Source: Thermococcus sp. (GTDB taxonomy: Archaea > Methanobacteriota_B > Thermococci > Thermococcales > Thermococcaceae). From it: a stretch of DNA of 41,542 nt. Within the stretch, counting starts at the first letter, position 1. The number at the start of each line of letters is the position of its first letter. The stretch is from the NCBI RefSeq assembly GCF_026991495.1, contig NZ_JALXBJ010000071.1:1-41542 (forward strand), read 5' to 3'. The notes beneath the pieces are model-generated. The model was not told the origin of the DNA, ran no database searches, and saw only the letters and a program-made list of their open reading frames with translations. This document shows positions 10,880-19,674 of this stretch, piece after piece. Position numbers and translations under genes: made by a program.

Positions 10880-10916
10880 CCCGTTAGGTTTTTGTGTCAA
10901 TCCTCTTAATTGAGGA

Positions 10917-11363
10917 TTGTCATTTTTGCATGTTTTATGGGGACTATTTGGTCGTCTTGTTAGCGGAGTGTCAGCTGTTTTGGGGATAGTCTTTTATGGT
11001 GTTTATCTCAGGATTTTCATGGGGAGAGCAATGGGGAGGAAGAAGAAAGCTCGTGCAATGCCTTCGGTTGTTCACCCAACTGTCCCCGGAATGGGTGTGG
11101 TTACTATCCAGAGGACTACTCAGGTTGAAATAGTTATCTCTGGTCCTCGGCCGTCTCCGGAGGAGGTGGATAAGTTGATTAGTGAGAAGACTCTCCCCCC
11201 TGAGGATGCTCTTGAGTTCTATGAGGCTCTAGCTGAGGATGTTCGTAAGTTGTATGGGACTGATGACCCTGATGAGCTGGAGAGACTTGCCAAGGAGAGC
11301 GAGGATTTGTGGCTTGAGGAGCACGTTTGGGATTTGAGGATGTATCATGCTCTCAAGGGATGA
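10917..11363 (+). CDS. Hypothetical protein preceding a TumE-like gene
   Basis: 148 residues if read from TTG at 10917, which would give an N-terminal membrane segment (LFGRLVSGVSAVLGIVFYGV). ATG codons at about 11019 and 11031 are alternatives that would give a soluble protein of about 110 residues beginning MGRAMGRKKK or MGRKKK. The C-terminal two-thirds is acidic and helical (PSPEEVDKLI, PEDALEFYEALAEDVRKLYG). Its stop is three bases before the next ATG. Base composition here is lower in G+C than in the flanking chromosome. An antitoxin or partner role for the next gene is inference. Confidence 0.6.
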   Translation: MSFLHVLWGLFGRLVSGVSAVLGIVFYGVYLRIFMGRAMGRKKKARAMPSVVHPTVPGMGVVTIQRTTQVEIVISGPRPSPEEVDKLISEKTLPPEDALEFYEALAEDVRKLYGTDDPDELERLAKESEDLWLEEHVWDLRMYHALKG

Positions 11364-11366
11364 GCG

Positions 11367-11906
11367 ATGGATTCAGTGTTTGAGGTTCATTCTCGACCGT
11401 TGAAGTCTGATGAGGCAGTTTCTTCTTGGATTTCCGGGAAGATTAGGGATATTATTGCGGATGTTGAAATGTTCAAGAGGAGTGGGGTTGTTCAGGACTA
11501 CCTGATTCTTAGTATCAATCCTGGATTGGATGTTAGAGGTGTTCTCAGGGATGGGACTGTGTTTGCCTTAAGGGTTGGATTTCAGGTGGAGGAAGTGAGT
11601 TCTGGGATTATGGTGTTTTGTGATGTGGGTTTTTCTTGGATTTCTCCTCATGAGAAGACGCGTAGAGTGCTGAGAAATGTGAAGGATTTGAAAAAGGAGT
11701 TTCGGTCTGTTAAGTTTAACCGAGCGTTTTCTGAGGATCAAGGTGCCTCTATTCTTGTCAGGTGGGATAATAAGCCGTATCATCCTGAGAGTTCTACGTG
11801 GCCGTTTCACAAGCATTTTGGAGGTAATAAAGTTCCTGCCAGTGCTTCTCAGGAGCAGTCTATTGCTGGGTTTTTGGAGTTTGTTAAGAATCATCTAGGC
11901 AAATAA
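11367..11906 (+). CDS. Protein with TumE/DUF6516-like C-terminal motif
   Basis: 179 residues. The C-terminal part RWDNKPYHPESSTWPFHKHF resembles the signature of DUF6516/TumE-type toxins, in which a short strand with Trp-Asp-Asn is followed by HPE, a Pro and HKH-Gly. The earlier part has strands (DYLILSINPGLDVRGVLRDG, GTVFALRVGFQV). Family members are usually 100-120 residues and pair with a small antitoxin; this one is longer and its upstream partner is unlike TumA. Motif recall only, so moderate confidence. It is the last gene before the integrase fragment. Confidence 0.55.
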   Translation: MDSVFEVHSRPLKSDEAVSSWISGKIRDIIADVEMFKRSGVVQDYLILSINPGLDVRGVLRDGTVFALRVGFQVEEVSSGIMVFCDVGFSWISPHEKTRRVLRNVKDLKKEFRSVKFNRAFSEDQGASILVRWDNKPYHPESSTWPFHKHFGGNKVPASASQEQSIAGFLEFVKNHLGK

Positions 11907-12094
11907 TCATTTTCCTTACGGAGACTTGTTAGATTTCGTCATCTGTCGTTCTTGGTCGAGGGACCTGCTGCCGAGCTGCTGCGGGACCTGGACAAAAAGA
12001 AGGCACGAGAAGGCTTTTTTAGTGCACATAATAGAGCGTTACGGCGGGTGTCGAGTGCCGGCTGTTCAATTCGCAAGGCTTTTTAGGTAAAAAT
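11907..12094 (+). other. Gap between element genes and integrase; possible gene remnant
   Basis: No well-supported gene. One frame is open from about 11912 to 12086 and from a TTG at 11952 would code 44 residues (VEGPAAELLRDLDKKKAREG and on) but has no ribosome site. Its base composition is more GC-rich than the two genes just before it, so it may be debris of an older gene. Two plus-strand TTTTTTAG-like patches at 12013-12019 and 12080-12085 could end transcripts. Confidence 0.3.
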
Positions 12095-12101
12095 TTATAA
12101 A
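12095..12101 (+). promoter_or_regulatory. TATA box of the integrase fragment
   Basis: TTATAAA in an AT-rich context (AAAATTTATAAAG) about 25 bases before the ATG at 12122, so the integrase message is probably leaderless. No other TATA-like box lies between here and the tRNA-Ser gene. Confidence 0.65.
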
Positions 12102-12121
12102 GTCTCGTGGGTGTTTTCGTC

Positions 12122-12478
12122 ATGGTAAAATCGAGTGGTGTGTCCGGACACTCCCATGCGGGGGAGCAGGAGCTGGCCGGAGCGCGGAAGCGGAGGAGGC
12201 CTAGGCGCCTTTCACCGCGTCTGCACATTACGCTACCTGCGGAGGTGTACAGGAAGGCCAAGGAGCGCTGGGATAACGTGAGCCAAATCGTGGCGAAGCT
12301 CCTTGAGGTGGCTTTGTCTGAGGATTTGACGGTCGAGGAGGTCGTGACGGCTGTAACGCTCCTCCGTGAGGGAGTGTTGGTTGTTGGGAAGCGCCGGGGT
12401 AGCCTAGCCTGGGAAGGCGCGGGACTCGAGATCCCGTGGGCTCTGCCCACCAGGGTTCAAATCCCTGCCCCGGCGCCA
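12122..12478 (+). pseudogene. int: 5' part of an SSV-type integrase gene, split by integration at tRNA-Ser
   Basis: The frame starts MVKSSGVSGHSHAGEQELAG and has a ribbon-helix-helix-like unit (RLHITLPAEVYRKAKERWDN and following, about residues 38-75). It then runs in frame through the whole tRNA-Ser sequence, reading SLAWEGAGLEIPWALP and so on, and ends after the tRNA at 12550 in chromosomal DNA. No tyrosine-recombinase catalytic residues are present. This is the pattern of SSV-type integrases, whose attachment site lies inside their own gene so that integration cuts it; the catalytic C-terminal part should lie at the far end of the element, left of this window. Family known; assignment rests on layout. 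Confidence 0.75.
12393..12478 (+). tRNA. tRNA-Ser (anticodon CGA), integration site
   Basis: Acceptor stem GCCGGGG pairs with CCCCGGC, discriminator base G (as expected for archaeal serine tRNA) and an encoded CCA follow. D stem GCC/GGC, anticodon stem CGGGA/TCCCG with loop CTCGAGA giving anticodon CGA, long variable arm GGGCTCTGCCC typical of class II tRNA, and T arm CAGGG-TTCAAAT-CCCTG are all intact. It reads UCG codons. The integrated element lies on its 5' side and no TATA box is visible in the 50 bases upstream, so it may be transcribed from the integrase promoter at 12095. Confidence 0.95.
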
Positions 12479-12515
12479 ACTGCCGAGCCCTTTCACAGCT
12501 TTTCGGGCGGTTCTC

Positions 12516-13247
12516 ATGGGGCGAAGGGTGGAAGGCAACCCACTGGTTAGGAGAATGCGCTCGATTGAGAGGAGGTACCACTGTGGAAGATTGGACCCAA
12601 GAAAACCCTTTGTAATTCGCCTTGACGGCAGGTCTTTCTCCCGCTGGACTGGGGGCCTTGAAAAACCCTTCGACATGAGGCTCGTAAACATCTTCATTGA
12701 AACGACAAAGGCCCTTTTCCGGGAACTTGACAATTTGAGGTTTGCCTACGGGCAGAGTGATGAGGTTTCATTACTATTCTTCCCCCTACACCCGAACAGC
12801 CAACCGATATTTGGTGGCAAGGTATACAAGGTGCTCTCGTTGAGCGCCTCAATCTTCACGGCGACCTTCAACAGGTTCCTCCCCCAATACATCCCAGAGA
12901 AGAGTGAGCCCGCGAACTTTGACTCCAGGGTGATTCAGTTCGAAACTGTCGGCGACGTAAGGGATTACTTCCTCTGGCGCTGGAAGGACGCAGTGAGGAA
13001 CTCGAAGAACAGTTTTGCGAGGCTCTATCTCTCACCAAAGGAAATGGCCGGCAAGACCTCTGGAGAGCTTGTAGAGATTGCAAGGGCCAGGGGTGGCGAG
13101 TGGGAGGCCCTTCCGCTGAGAACCCGTTACGGCTGGGCCCTCTACGCCGACTACTCCTCCGGTAAACTCCGGATTGTGGAGGTCAGCACGTATCCTTTTG
13201 AAAGAGTTGAGGGGAAGGTACGGGAGAGCCTCGGATTCCTCCCCTGA
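12516..13247 (+). CDS. Thg1-like tRNA 3'-5' polymerase
   Basis: 243 residues. The two metal-binding motifs of the family are present: RLDGRSFSRWT (about 33-43) and YGQSDEVSLLF (about 75-85). Thg1-like proteins add nucleotides to the 5' end of tRNA in the 3'-5' direction; archaeal members mostly repair truncated tRNA 5' ends, some guanylate tRNA-His. The gene starts 38 bases after the tRNA-Ser gene, on the same strand, and marks return to conserved chromosome. The ATG at 12516 gives the full domain; no obvious ribosome site is nearby, so the start could be leaderless or internal. Confidence 0.9.
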   Translation: MGRRVEGNPLVRRMRSIERRYHCGRLDPRKPFVIRLDGRSFSRWTGGLEKPFDMRLVNIFIETTKALFRELDNLRFAYGQSDEVSLLFFPLHPNSQPIFGGKVYKVLSLSASIFTATFNRFLPQYIPEKSEPANFDSRVIQFETVGDVRDYFLWRWKDAVRNSKNSFARLYLSPKEMAGKTSGELVEIARARGGEWEALPLRTRYGWALYADYSSGKLRIVEVSTYPFERVEGKVRESLGFLP

Positions 13248-13252
13248 TTCGC

Positions 13253-14158
<906 letters not shown>

Positions 14159-14234
14159 TTAGGGCCCCCAAACATTAAACCCTTTCGGTTCGAAAGGCTT
14201 TTATCGGCTCACTCCACTATATGCCGGGGAGCCG

Positions 14235-15710
14235 ATGTTTGAGCTCAGGAAGTACATAAACCTCGCAGAGGATCTGTTCGTCGTACGAAACCTGATAGGT
14301 TCTCTGTTAGTCGGCTTTGGATTGGCCTACCTGATACCGGTTCTCCTCGTCTGGGTGTACCCTAACGAGGTCTCGTACGTCCCTTACTTCATCGGGCCAG
14401 GCTTTTTCAGTGTGCTCCTCGGTTACTGGCTCTCAAGGCACCAGTCGAGAATAGAGGACGTAAACCTGAGGCAGGCCATGATATCAGCAGCTTTCATCTG
14501 GCTCTCGGCCTCCTTCTTCAGCGTCGTTCCCTTCATGGAGATAGCCCACATGAGCCTCGTTGACTCGTACTTCGAGAGCATGAGCGCCTGGACCGGTACG
14601 GGCCTGACGATGATGAGCCACCTCGAAACCTATCCCAAGATACTCCTCTTCTGGCGCGCCTGGATGCAGTGGCTCGGCGGCATAGGCATAGTTCTCGTCG
14701 CCCTCACCGTCCTCATCCGCCCTGGGGTTGCCGCGGCGAGGCTCTACAAAGCGGAGGCGAGGAGCGAAAGGATCCTGCCGAACCTCGCGAACACCGCCCG
14801 CGTGATCTTCGAGATATACTTCGCCCTGACCCTGCTCGGGGCGTACCTCTACTACGTGAACGGAATGGGACCCTTCGATGCCCTCACCCATTCGATGACC
14901 GGCCTCGGAACCGGCGGTATGAGCACCCACGATGCCAGCATAGGCTACTTCCACAGCATGAGCATCGAGGCTGTAACGGTGTTCCTCATGATAATGGGCG
15001 CCGTGAACTTCACGGTTCACTACCGGGTCTTCAGGGACAGGAGGATCAAACCCTTCTTCGATGACGTCCAGGTCAGGTACATGTTCCTCTTCCTCATTCC
15101 CGCCATAGCCCTCGTGGCCTACGGCCTGATCCAGGTCGGGGACAGCGTGGCCGACTCCTTCAGGCAGGCGGTCTTCCACTCGGTCTCGGCGATAACCTGC
15201 ACGGGCTTTGACATAACCAACCTCTCAAAGTACCCTGAGCTCTCCAAACTAATCTTAGGACTTCTCATGGTGGTGGGTGGAGGAGCCGGGAGCACTGCGG
15301 GAGGAATCAAGCTCATCCGATTTACCCTCATGTACCAGAGCCTCAAGTGGACTGTTCAGCAGTCCCTCCTTCCAAAGGGGGCCATCATAAGGAGGAAGGT
15401 GGGGAACTACATCTTTACCACGGAGGACCTCCAGGAGGTGAGCGGCTTCACCATCACATACCTGGCGTTCCTCCTCGCCGGGACGCTCTACATAATGCTC
15501 CGGGTGGGCGCGCCATTTGTGGACGCCTTCTTCGAGGCGGCCTCGGCTCAGGGCAACGTTGGGCTGAGCGTTGGCATAACCTCCCCTGCCCTGCCCGTTG
15601 ACGTTAAGCTCCTCCTAATTTTCCTGATGTGGGTTGGACGGCTGGAGATATTCTCGGTCCTGGTCTTCCTCGTTAGCGTTGCTGTGATCTTTCGGAAGCT
15701 CGCCGAGTGA
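14235..15710 (+). CDS. trkH: TrkH/KtrB-type potassium transporter membrane subunit
   Basis: 491 residues with many membrane spans arranged as four membrane-pore-membrane units. Selectivity-filter loops are visible: WTGTGLT (about 117), GLGTGGMS (about 229), ITCTGFD (about 325) and AQGNVGLS (about 440). It moves K+ (coupled to Na+ or H+) across the cell membrane and normally needs a TrkA-type NAD/ATP-binding partner, which is not adjacent here. A plus-strand TATA-like box GGCTTTTATC (about 14198) lies 35 bases upstream. The 3' end overlaps the antisense end of the next gene by 96 bases. Confidence 0.95.
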   Translation: MFELRKYINLAEDLFVVRNLIGSLLVGFGLAYLIPVLLVWVYPNEVSYVPYFIGPGFFSVLLGYWLSRHQSRIEDVNLRQAMISAAFIWLSASFFSVVPFMEIAHMSLVDSYFESMSAWTGTGLTMMSHLETYPKILLFWRAWMQWLGGIGIVLVALTVLIRPGVAAARLYKAEARSERILPNLANTARVIFEIYFALTLLGAYLYYVNGMGPFDALTHSMTGLGTGGMSTHDASIGYFHSMSIEAVTVFLMIMGAVNFTVHYRVFRDRRIKPFFDDVQVRYMFLFLIPAIALVAYGLIQVGDSVADSFRQAVFHSVSAITCTGFDITNLSKYPELSKLILGLLMVVGGGAGSTAGGIKLIRFTLMYQSLKWTVQQSLLPKGAIIRRKVGNYIFTTEDLQEVSGFTITYLAFLLAGTLYIMLRVGAPFVDAFFEAASAQGNVGLSVGITSPALPVDVKLLLIFLMWVGRLEIFSVLVFLVSVAVIFRKLAE

Positions 15711-16496
15711 CTCCTTGAGTATCTGACCCAGGCTGATGCCCTCGCCCGTGAGCTTCGCCCTAACGTCGCTGAGCTTCATGAGGAGCTCGATCTTGGCGTA
15801 CCTGTTCTCTATCCGCTTCGCGTTCTCGATGGCTAACTCAATGAAGCCCAGGGCCCTTTCTCTGTCCCTTTCGGCCTCTATAAGGGCCAGCCTGTAAAAG
15901 GTGACCGCCCTGTGGAAGGGATCCTCTATGTAGTCCAGGGCCTTCAAGGCCTTCTCCTCGTCGCCCCTTAGGTAGAAGTATTCAGCCACTTTTCCGAGCA
16001 GGTAGTCAACCTTCTTCCTGTCCTTGACGAGGGAGAAAGCGTGGGCGGCCTTCTCAAGGATGCCGAACTTTATAAGCTCCTCAAGGATCTCGATTAGAAC
16101 GTCCTCCCCGGCAGCATAGGCTAGGTTTATCGATGACTTAAGCGCGATGTCCCCGTTGAAGTCGTCTTCAATCCTGTAGTACAGAACGGCCACCTTCCCC
16201 AGGAGGAGGGCCCTGTACCTCCATGTGGATATCCCGTTTATGATGGGGATGAGCTCCCTGAGGTAGCTGGAGACCTCCTCCGGAGTCAGCTCCTCGAAGT
16301 AATCCATCAGGGATCTCAATACCATCTGAACCCCGAGAAAAACGTTCTCCTCCTTTTCGAGATGATCGAGGAGGTCTATCGCGACTGGGAACTCCCCGCT
16401 GGAAGCGGCCTCCTCGATGCCCTCCAGTCTCTCGAGGTCGGATCCACCTTCTCCCGGGGCTCTGCTGGTGCCGAAGAGCTCATCAAGCCTTCCCAT
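15615..16496 (-). CDS. Helical-repeat (TPR-like) hypothetical protein
   Basis: 293 residues from ATG at 16496, preceded by GGGAGGCAGGAA. It is all helix with repeated two-helix units (for example KVAEYFYLRGDEEKALKALD and FYRLALIEAERDRERALGFI), as in tetratricopeptide-like protein-binding scaffolds. The start overlaps the CYTH gene by 14 bases, so it is co-transcribed with CYTH and archaemetzincin. Its last 32 codons lie antisense to the end of trkH, which may be a real convergent overlap or a sign that the true end is altered. Function unknown. Confidence 0.8.
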   Translation of the reverse strand: MGRLDELFGTSRAPGEGGSDLERLEGIEEAASSGEFPVAIDLLDHLEKEENVFLGVQMVLRSLMDYFEELTPEEVSSYLRELIPIINGISTWRYRALLLGKVAVLYYRIEDDFNGDIALKSSINLAYAAGEDVLIEILEELIKFGILEKAAHAFSLVKDRKKVDYLLGKVAEYFYLRGDEEKALKALDYIEDPFHRAVTFYRLALIEAERDRERALGFIELAIENAKRIENRYAKIELLMKLSDVRAKLTGEGISLGQILKESLGELPKDHSNANEEDQDREYLQPSNPHQEN

Positions 16497-17031
16497 TTCC
16501 TGCCTCCCTGAGGAGCAGCTCAAGGTAAGAGCGTCTCTCAAACCTCCTGACGCCGAGGGACAGAAGAACCGAGCGCAGCTTTTCCACGAGTTCCGGTACC
16601 TCACTCTCGTCCTCAACAAGGCTCTCTATCTCGATGAACTTTCCAAGCCCCTCGATATCGTCCAAGGTTACAACGACTCCTTTTTCAACGAAGTACTTCT
16701 CCCTCCTCTTCACGACCCTGAGGACTTCGGTAAAGCCGAGCTTTTTGAGTATCCGAGCATGCACATCCGGTTCGGTGAGCTCAACCTCAATCTCCTCCCG
16801 CGTTTTCGATTCCTCATCGAGCTTGGGCCCCTTATAAGTCATGAAGGCTTCAAAGTGCCCGTCGAAGCGCTTCACCCTTATCCTCAGGGCCTCGTCGGTT
16901 TTGGAGAAGTCCCTGCAGGGATGCCTGTAGTAGACGTCCTCGTGCAGCTCCCGCCTCAGGAATTCGTACCTCCGCCTGACCCGGTTGAAGATTTCGTCGT
17001 CGGCGTAACCCTTAAGTTCGACCTCTATCAT
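16483..17031 (-). CDS. CYTH-domain protein (class IV adenylate cyclase / thiamine triphosphatase fold)
   Basis: 182 residues. It starts MIEVELKGYA, the ExExK motif of the CYTH triphosphate tunnel, and continues with alternating charged strands (ALRIRVKRF, FMTYKGPK, EEIEVELTE, VTLDDIEGLGKFIEIE). The fold binds organic triphosphates or polyphosphate with metals; bacterial members make cAMP, but archaeal ones are of uncertain substrate. It overlaps archaemetzincin by four bases upstream. A second, divergent CYTH protein is coded at 29792-30301. Confidence 0.9.
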   Translation of the reverse strand: MIEVELKGYADDEIFNRVRRRYEFLRRELHEDVYYRHPCRDFSKTDEALRIRVKRFDGHFEAFMTYKGPKLDEESKTREEIEVELTEPDVHARILKKLGFTEVLRVVKRREKYFVEKGVVVTLDDIEGLGKFIEIESLVEDESEVPELVEKLRSVLLSLGVRRFERRSYLELLLREAGNGKA

Positions 17032-17588
17032 TTCAACACCCCCAGTGCTTTGGAGAGCTTTCCCTCGCAGGCCCGGCAGTAGAGCGGCCCCTTAAAGTCC
17101 GTGTCGAGGATGGAGTTCGAGAAATGCATGACGCACCTCGGATTGGGACAGTGTCCGAGGCCGAAGAGATGCCCGAGCTCGTGCATGGCCTCCTTCACGG
17201 CCCTCTCCTTTAAAAGCCCGTCATCCGGCCGTCCGCCGTAAAACTCAGGCCTCAGGCGATGGACTGAGACAACAGCGGCCTTAAGAGAGGGGTTTGCGAG
17301 GCCAAAGATGAAGTTCAGGCCCTCCTCGTAGAGGTCCGCCTCCGTGATGCCGAGAACGGCCCTTGCCCCAGTCCTTTCCCCGAGCCTAAAGAGAGTTGGC
17401 AGGAAGGCCCTCCCGAGGTACTGGCCCCGGAGAAGGTTGAAAGCACTGGAGAAAGGCTCCAAGGGGATCTCGGGGAGGATCTTCACCCCCATCCCGAACC
17501 TTGAGTAATATCCTTTGACGAAGTCCGCGACGGCCTTGACGAGCTCCCCCTTCACCCCGCCTATGGGGACGACGGCTATCATCGGCAT
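17028..17588 (-). CDS. amzA: Archaemetzincin metalloprotease
   Basis: 186 residues. The zinc site HELGHLFGLGH (about 141-151) is followed by the family-specific four-Cys pattern CPNPRCVMHF and YCRAC. Archaemetzincins are small aminopeptidase-like metzincins found in archaea and vertebrates; natural substrates are unknown. ATG at 17588 or two codons later at 17582 both fit. No signal peptide is present, so it is cytosolic. Operon with CYTH and the helical-repeat gene. Confidence 0.95.
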   Translation of the reverse strand: MPMIAVVPIGGVKGELVKAVADFVKGYYSRFGMGVKILPEIPLEPFSSAFNLLRGQYLGRAFLPTLFRLGERTGARAVLGITEADLYEEGLNFIFGLANPSLKAAVVSVHRLRPEFYGGRPDDGLLKERAVKEAMHELGHLFGLGHCPNPRCVMHFSNSILDTDFKGPLYCRACEGKLSKALGVLK

Positions 17589-17632
17589 CGGCTAAAATTA
17601 GGGGAGGGGGCCAATAAAGTTTTCGAGAGAAA

Positions 17633-18685
17633 TCACGGAATCAGGTCCATCGGCTTAAGCTCCTCAAGGAAGTGCTTGGCGAGCTTTACGGTGAGGTCGA
17701 TGTCCCTCAAATCGGCCGTTTCGACCTGGCTGTGCATGTAGCGTATCGGGATGCTGAGCACAGCGGTTGCGACACCATCGCGGTTTATCTGCATTATGTT
17801 TGCATCGGTTCCGGTCGGCCTCGGTGAAGCCTCGACCTGGAGGGGTATCTCGTACTTCTTAGCGACTTCATCGGCGAAGGCCCTTAGCTTGGGGTTGATG
17901 TTCGGTCCAACGTCCATGACCGGTCCGCCGCCGAGCTTCGGGACGATCTTGCCCTTATCGCCGACCTGCTTGGCGAAGGTGACGTCCATCGCTATGCCGA
18001 TCTCTGGTTCAATCGAGTAGCTCGCAACCCTCGCCCCCCTGAGTCCAACCTCCTCCTGGACGCTGCCGACGAAATAGATGTCGGCCTCGTGGCCCTCAAG
18101 GGCCTTCGCGGCCTCTATCATTGCGTAGAGGCAGACGCGGTCGTCGAGGTAAGGGGTAGCTATGCGGTTCTCGTTGAGCCGGACGAAAGCTGGAGCGAAT
18201 TCACCGACGGTGCCGACGCGGAAGCCGAGCTCCTCAGCCTCTTCCTTACCCTCGGCACCGACATCAACGACTATGGTGTCCCAGTCCGCTGCCTTCTTCC
18301 TGTCCTCGGGCTTCTGAATGTGGGGCGGTATGTGGCCGACGACACCGAAGCGCTCGCCCTTCTCGGTGAAGAACCTTATCCTCTGGGCGACGAGGCTCCT
18401 CGGATCTACTCCCCCAACCGGGACGACGTGGAGGTAGCCATCCTCATCAATGTGGTTAACCATGACGCCGATCTTGTCCATGTGAGCGGCTATCATCACC
18501 TTCGGCCCGCCCCCCTCCTTGTGGGCTATGACGTTGCCGAGCCTGTCGATTTTTACCTCGTCCACCACCGGCTTCAGTTCTCCGATGACCACATCCCTTA
18601 TCCCGAGGAACTCATAGCCCGAAACCCCGGGTGCCTCAACGACCTTCTTAAGCAGTTCAAGGTTCACCATGGCCTCCGCCTCCAT
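17633..18685 (-). CDS. TET aminopeptidase, peptidase family M42
   Basis: 350 residues. Binuclear metal ligands are visible: His in IAAHMDKIG, Asp in PYLDDRV, Glu pair in VQEEVGLRG, Asp in AMDVTFA and a C-terminal His in [11 protein letters not shown] enzymes form 12-subunit tetrahedral particles that trim peptides released by the proteasome in the cytosol. The start may be the fifth codon later ([10 protein letters not shown]). Close relatives are the Pyrococcus TET paralogues; which paralogue (and so which side-chain preference) cannot be told from the sequence alone. Confidence 0.95.
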   Translation of the reverse strand: MEAEAMVNLELLKKVVEAPGVSGYEFLGIRDVVIGELKPVVDEVKIDRLGNVIAHKEGGGPKVMIAAHMDKIGVMVNHIDEDGYLHVVPVGGVDPRSLVAQRIRFFTEKGERFGVVGHIPPHIQKPEDRKKAADWDTIVVDVGAEGKEEAEELGFRVGTVGEFAPAFVRLNENRIATPYLDDRVCLYAMIEAAKALEGHEADIYFVGSVQEEVGLRGARVASYSIEPEIGIAMDVTFAKQVGDKGKIVPKLGGGPVMDVGPNINPKLRAFADEVAKKYEIPLQVEASPRPTGTDANIMQINRDGVATAVLSIPIRYMHSQVETADLRDIDLTVKLAKHFLEELKPMDLIP

Positions 18686-18795
18686 TTAAATTTCCATCTG
18701 AATGTTGCGGCATGGGTATTTAAGGGTTGTGGGAGAAAGGATCGGCAAAAGCATTGGGGAAAGGGCGGGAGTTCAGAAAAAGAGCTTGAAGGCCA

Positions 18796-19398
18796 TCAGG
18801 CCTCCGGCTCGGCGAGAACCTTGATCTTCCTTACCTCGGCCCTCTTGATCGGGTAGATTTTTCTCGCTTCCTTGGCTATCTCGCTGGCTATCTGACCGCT
18901 GACGGACTGCAGGACGAAATCGGCGAAGTTCAACTCACCGGCCTTCTTGTAGATGATGTCCTGTATGATCCGCCTTATGGCCTTCTCCTGACTGCTCTGT
19001 ATCCTTCTGTAGGCGATCACCATTCCCATAACGCGGAGCCTGTAGCCGTCCTTGGTGGTGACGTTGAAGATGCCGTCAACGCGCGTGCTCCTCCTTCTAA
19101 CGAGGGAGCGGATGTAGCTCCTCGCAAGGTTGTGCCCCTTGAACTTGGTGTACGCGTTCTGGCCCTTGACGTCGTACACCTGGAAGTAGAGCTTCACGTG
19201 CCCTTTTGTGAAGTCCCCGGTGAGGTCCTTCAGGGTGGTCTCTATAACCCTTCCGTAGACCTTTTCGGGCTCGTCTGCGGGGGTCAGCCCTATCTCCTTG
19301 CTCCCGAAGAAGTCCGGAGCGTAAACTGCGAACCATTCCTTCATCTTCCACTTATCCTTTGTAGCGGCAGCCCTTCTCCTTGGGTTAGCCTTCGCCAT
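18796..19398 (-). CDS. rps3ae: Small-subunit ribosomal protein eS1 (S3Ae)
   Basis: 200 residues, the expected length, starting [20 protein letters not shown]. It has the conserved blocks [11 protein letters not shown] and [20 protein letters not shown] of archaeal/eukaryotic eS1, a 30S platform protein near the mRNA exit. GGAGGTGTTGAG precedes the ATG. It ends the operon uS15-GAN-Pcc1-eS1, a gene order shared by Thermococcales. Confidence 0.98.
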   Translation of the reverse strand: MAKANPRRRAAATKDKWKMKEWFAVYAPDFFGSKEIGLTPADEPEKVYGRVIETTLKDLTGDFTKGHVKLYFQVYDVKGQNAYTKFKGHNLARSYIRSLVRRRSTRVDGIFNVTTKDGYRLRVMGMVIAYRRIQSSQEKAIRRIIQDIIYKKAGELNFADFVLQSVSGQIASEIAKEARKIYPIKRAEVRKIKVLAEPEA

Positions 19399-19413
19399 CT
19401 CAACACCTCCAGT

Positions 19414-19674
19414 TCACACCTTTCCGGTAACACCCTCTGCGATCTTGACCGAAAACACAAGGTCATCGAGAGCCCTGATGAGTGTTTCAATCTCACCCGA
19501 GTATTTAACCTTTGTTATAACCTTCCCATCAACCCATGCAGTTTCCAAATTTAAACTTTTCTTTAGGCCCGGCGGCATCGCCAAGTTGTCCACTTCCACG
19601 GCCTCGGCAACGGCCCTGGCCCTCTCCTCGTCCCCGTAGCGCCACACTATCCTCCCAACCACCTCAACCCTCAC
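19414..19674 (-). CDS. pcc1: KEOPS complex subunit Pcc1
   Basis: 86 residues starting at GTG, overlapping the GAN stop as GTGA. The sequence has the Pcc1 strand-helix pattern and ends [19 protein letters not shown], as in archaeal Pcc1. Pcc1 dimerises and recruits tRNA for the KEOPS complex, which makes t6A37 on ANN-decoding tRNAs together with Kae1, Bud32 and Cgi121; none of these is in the window. Confidence 0.92.
   Translation of the reverse strand: MRVEVVGRIVWRYGDEERARAVAEAVEVDNLAMPPGLKKSLNLETAWVDGKVITKVKYSGEIETLIRALDDLVFSVKIAEGVTGKV

Noticed and set aside
12478..12550. Continuation of the integrase frame past the tRNA
   Set aside because: This is chromosomal sequence that happens to stay open and overlaps the Thg1-like gene start.
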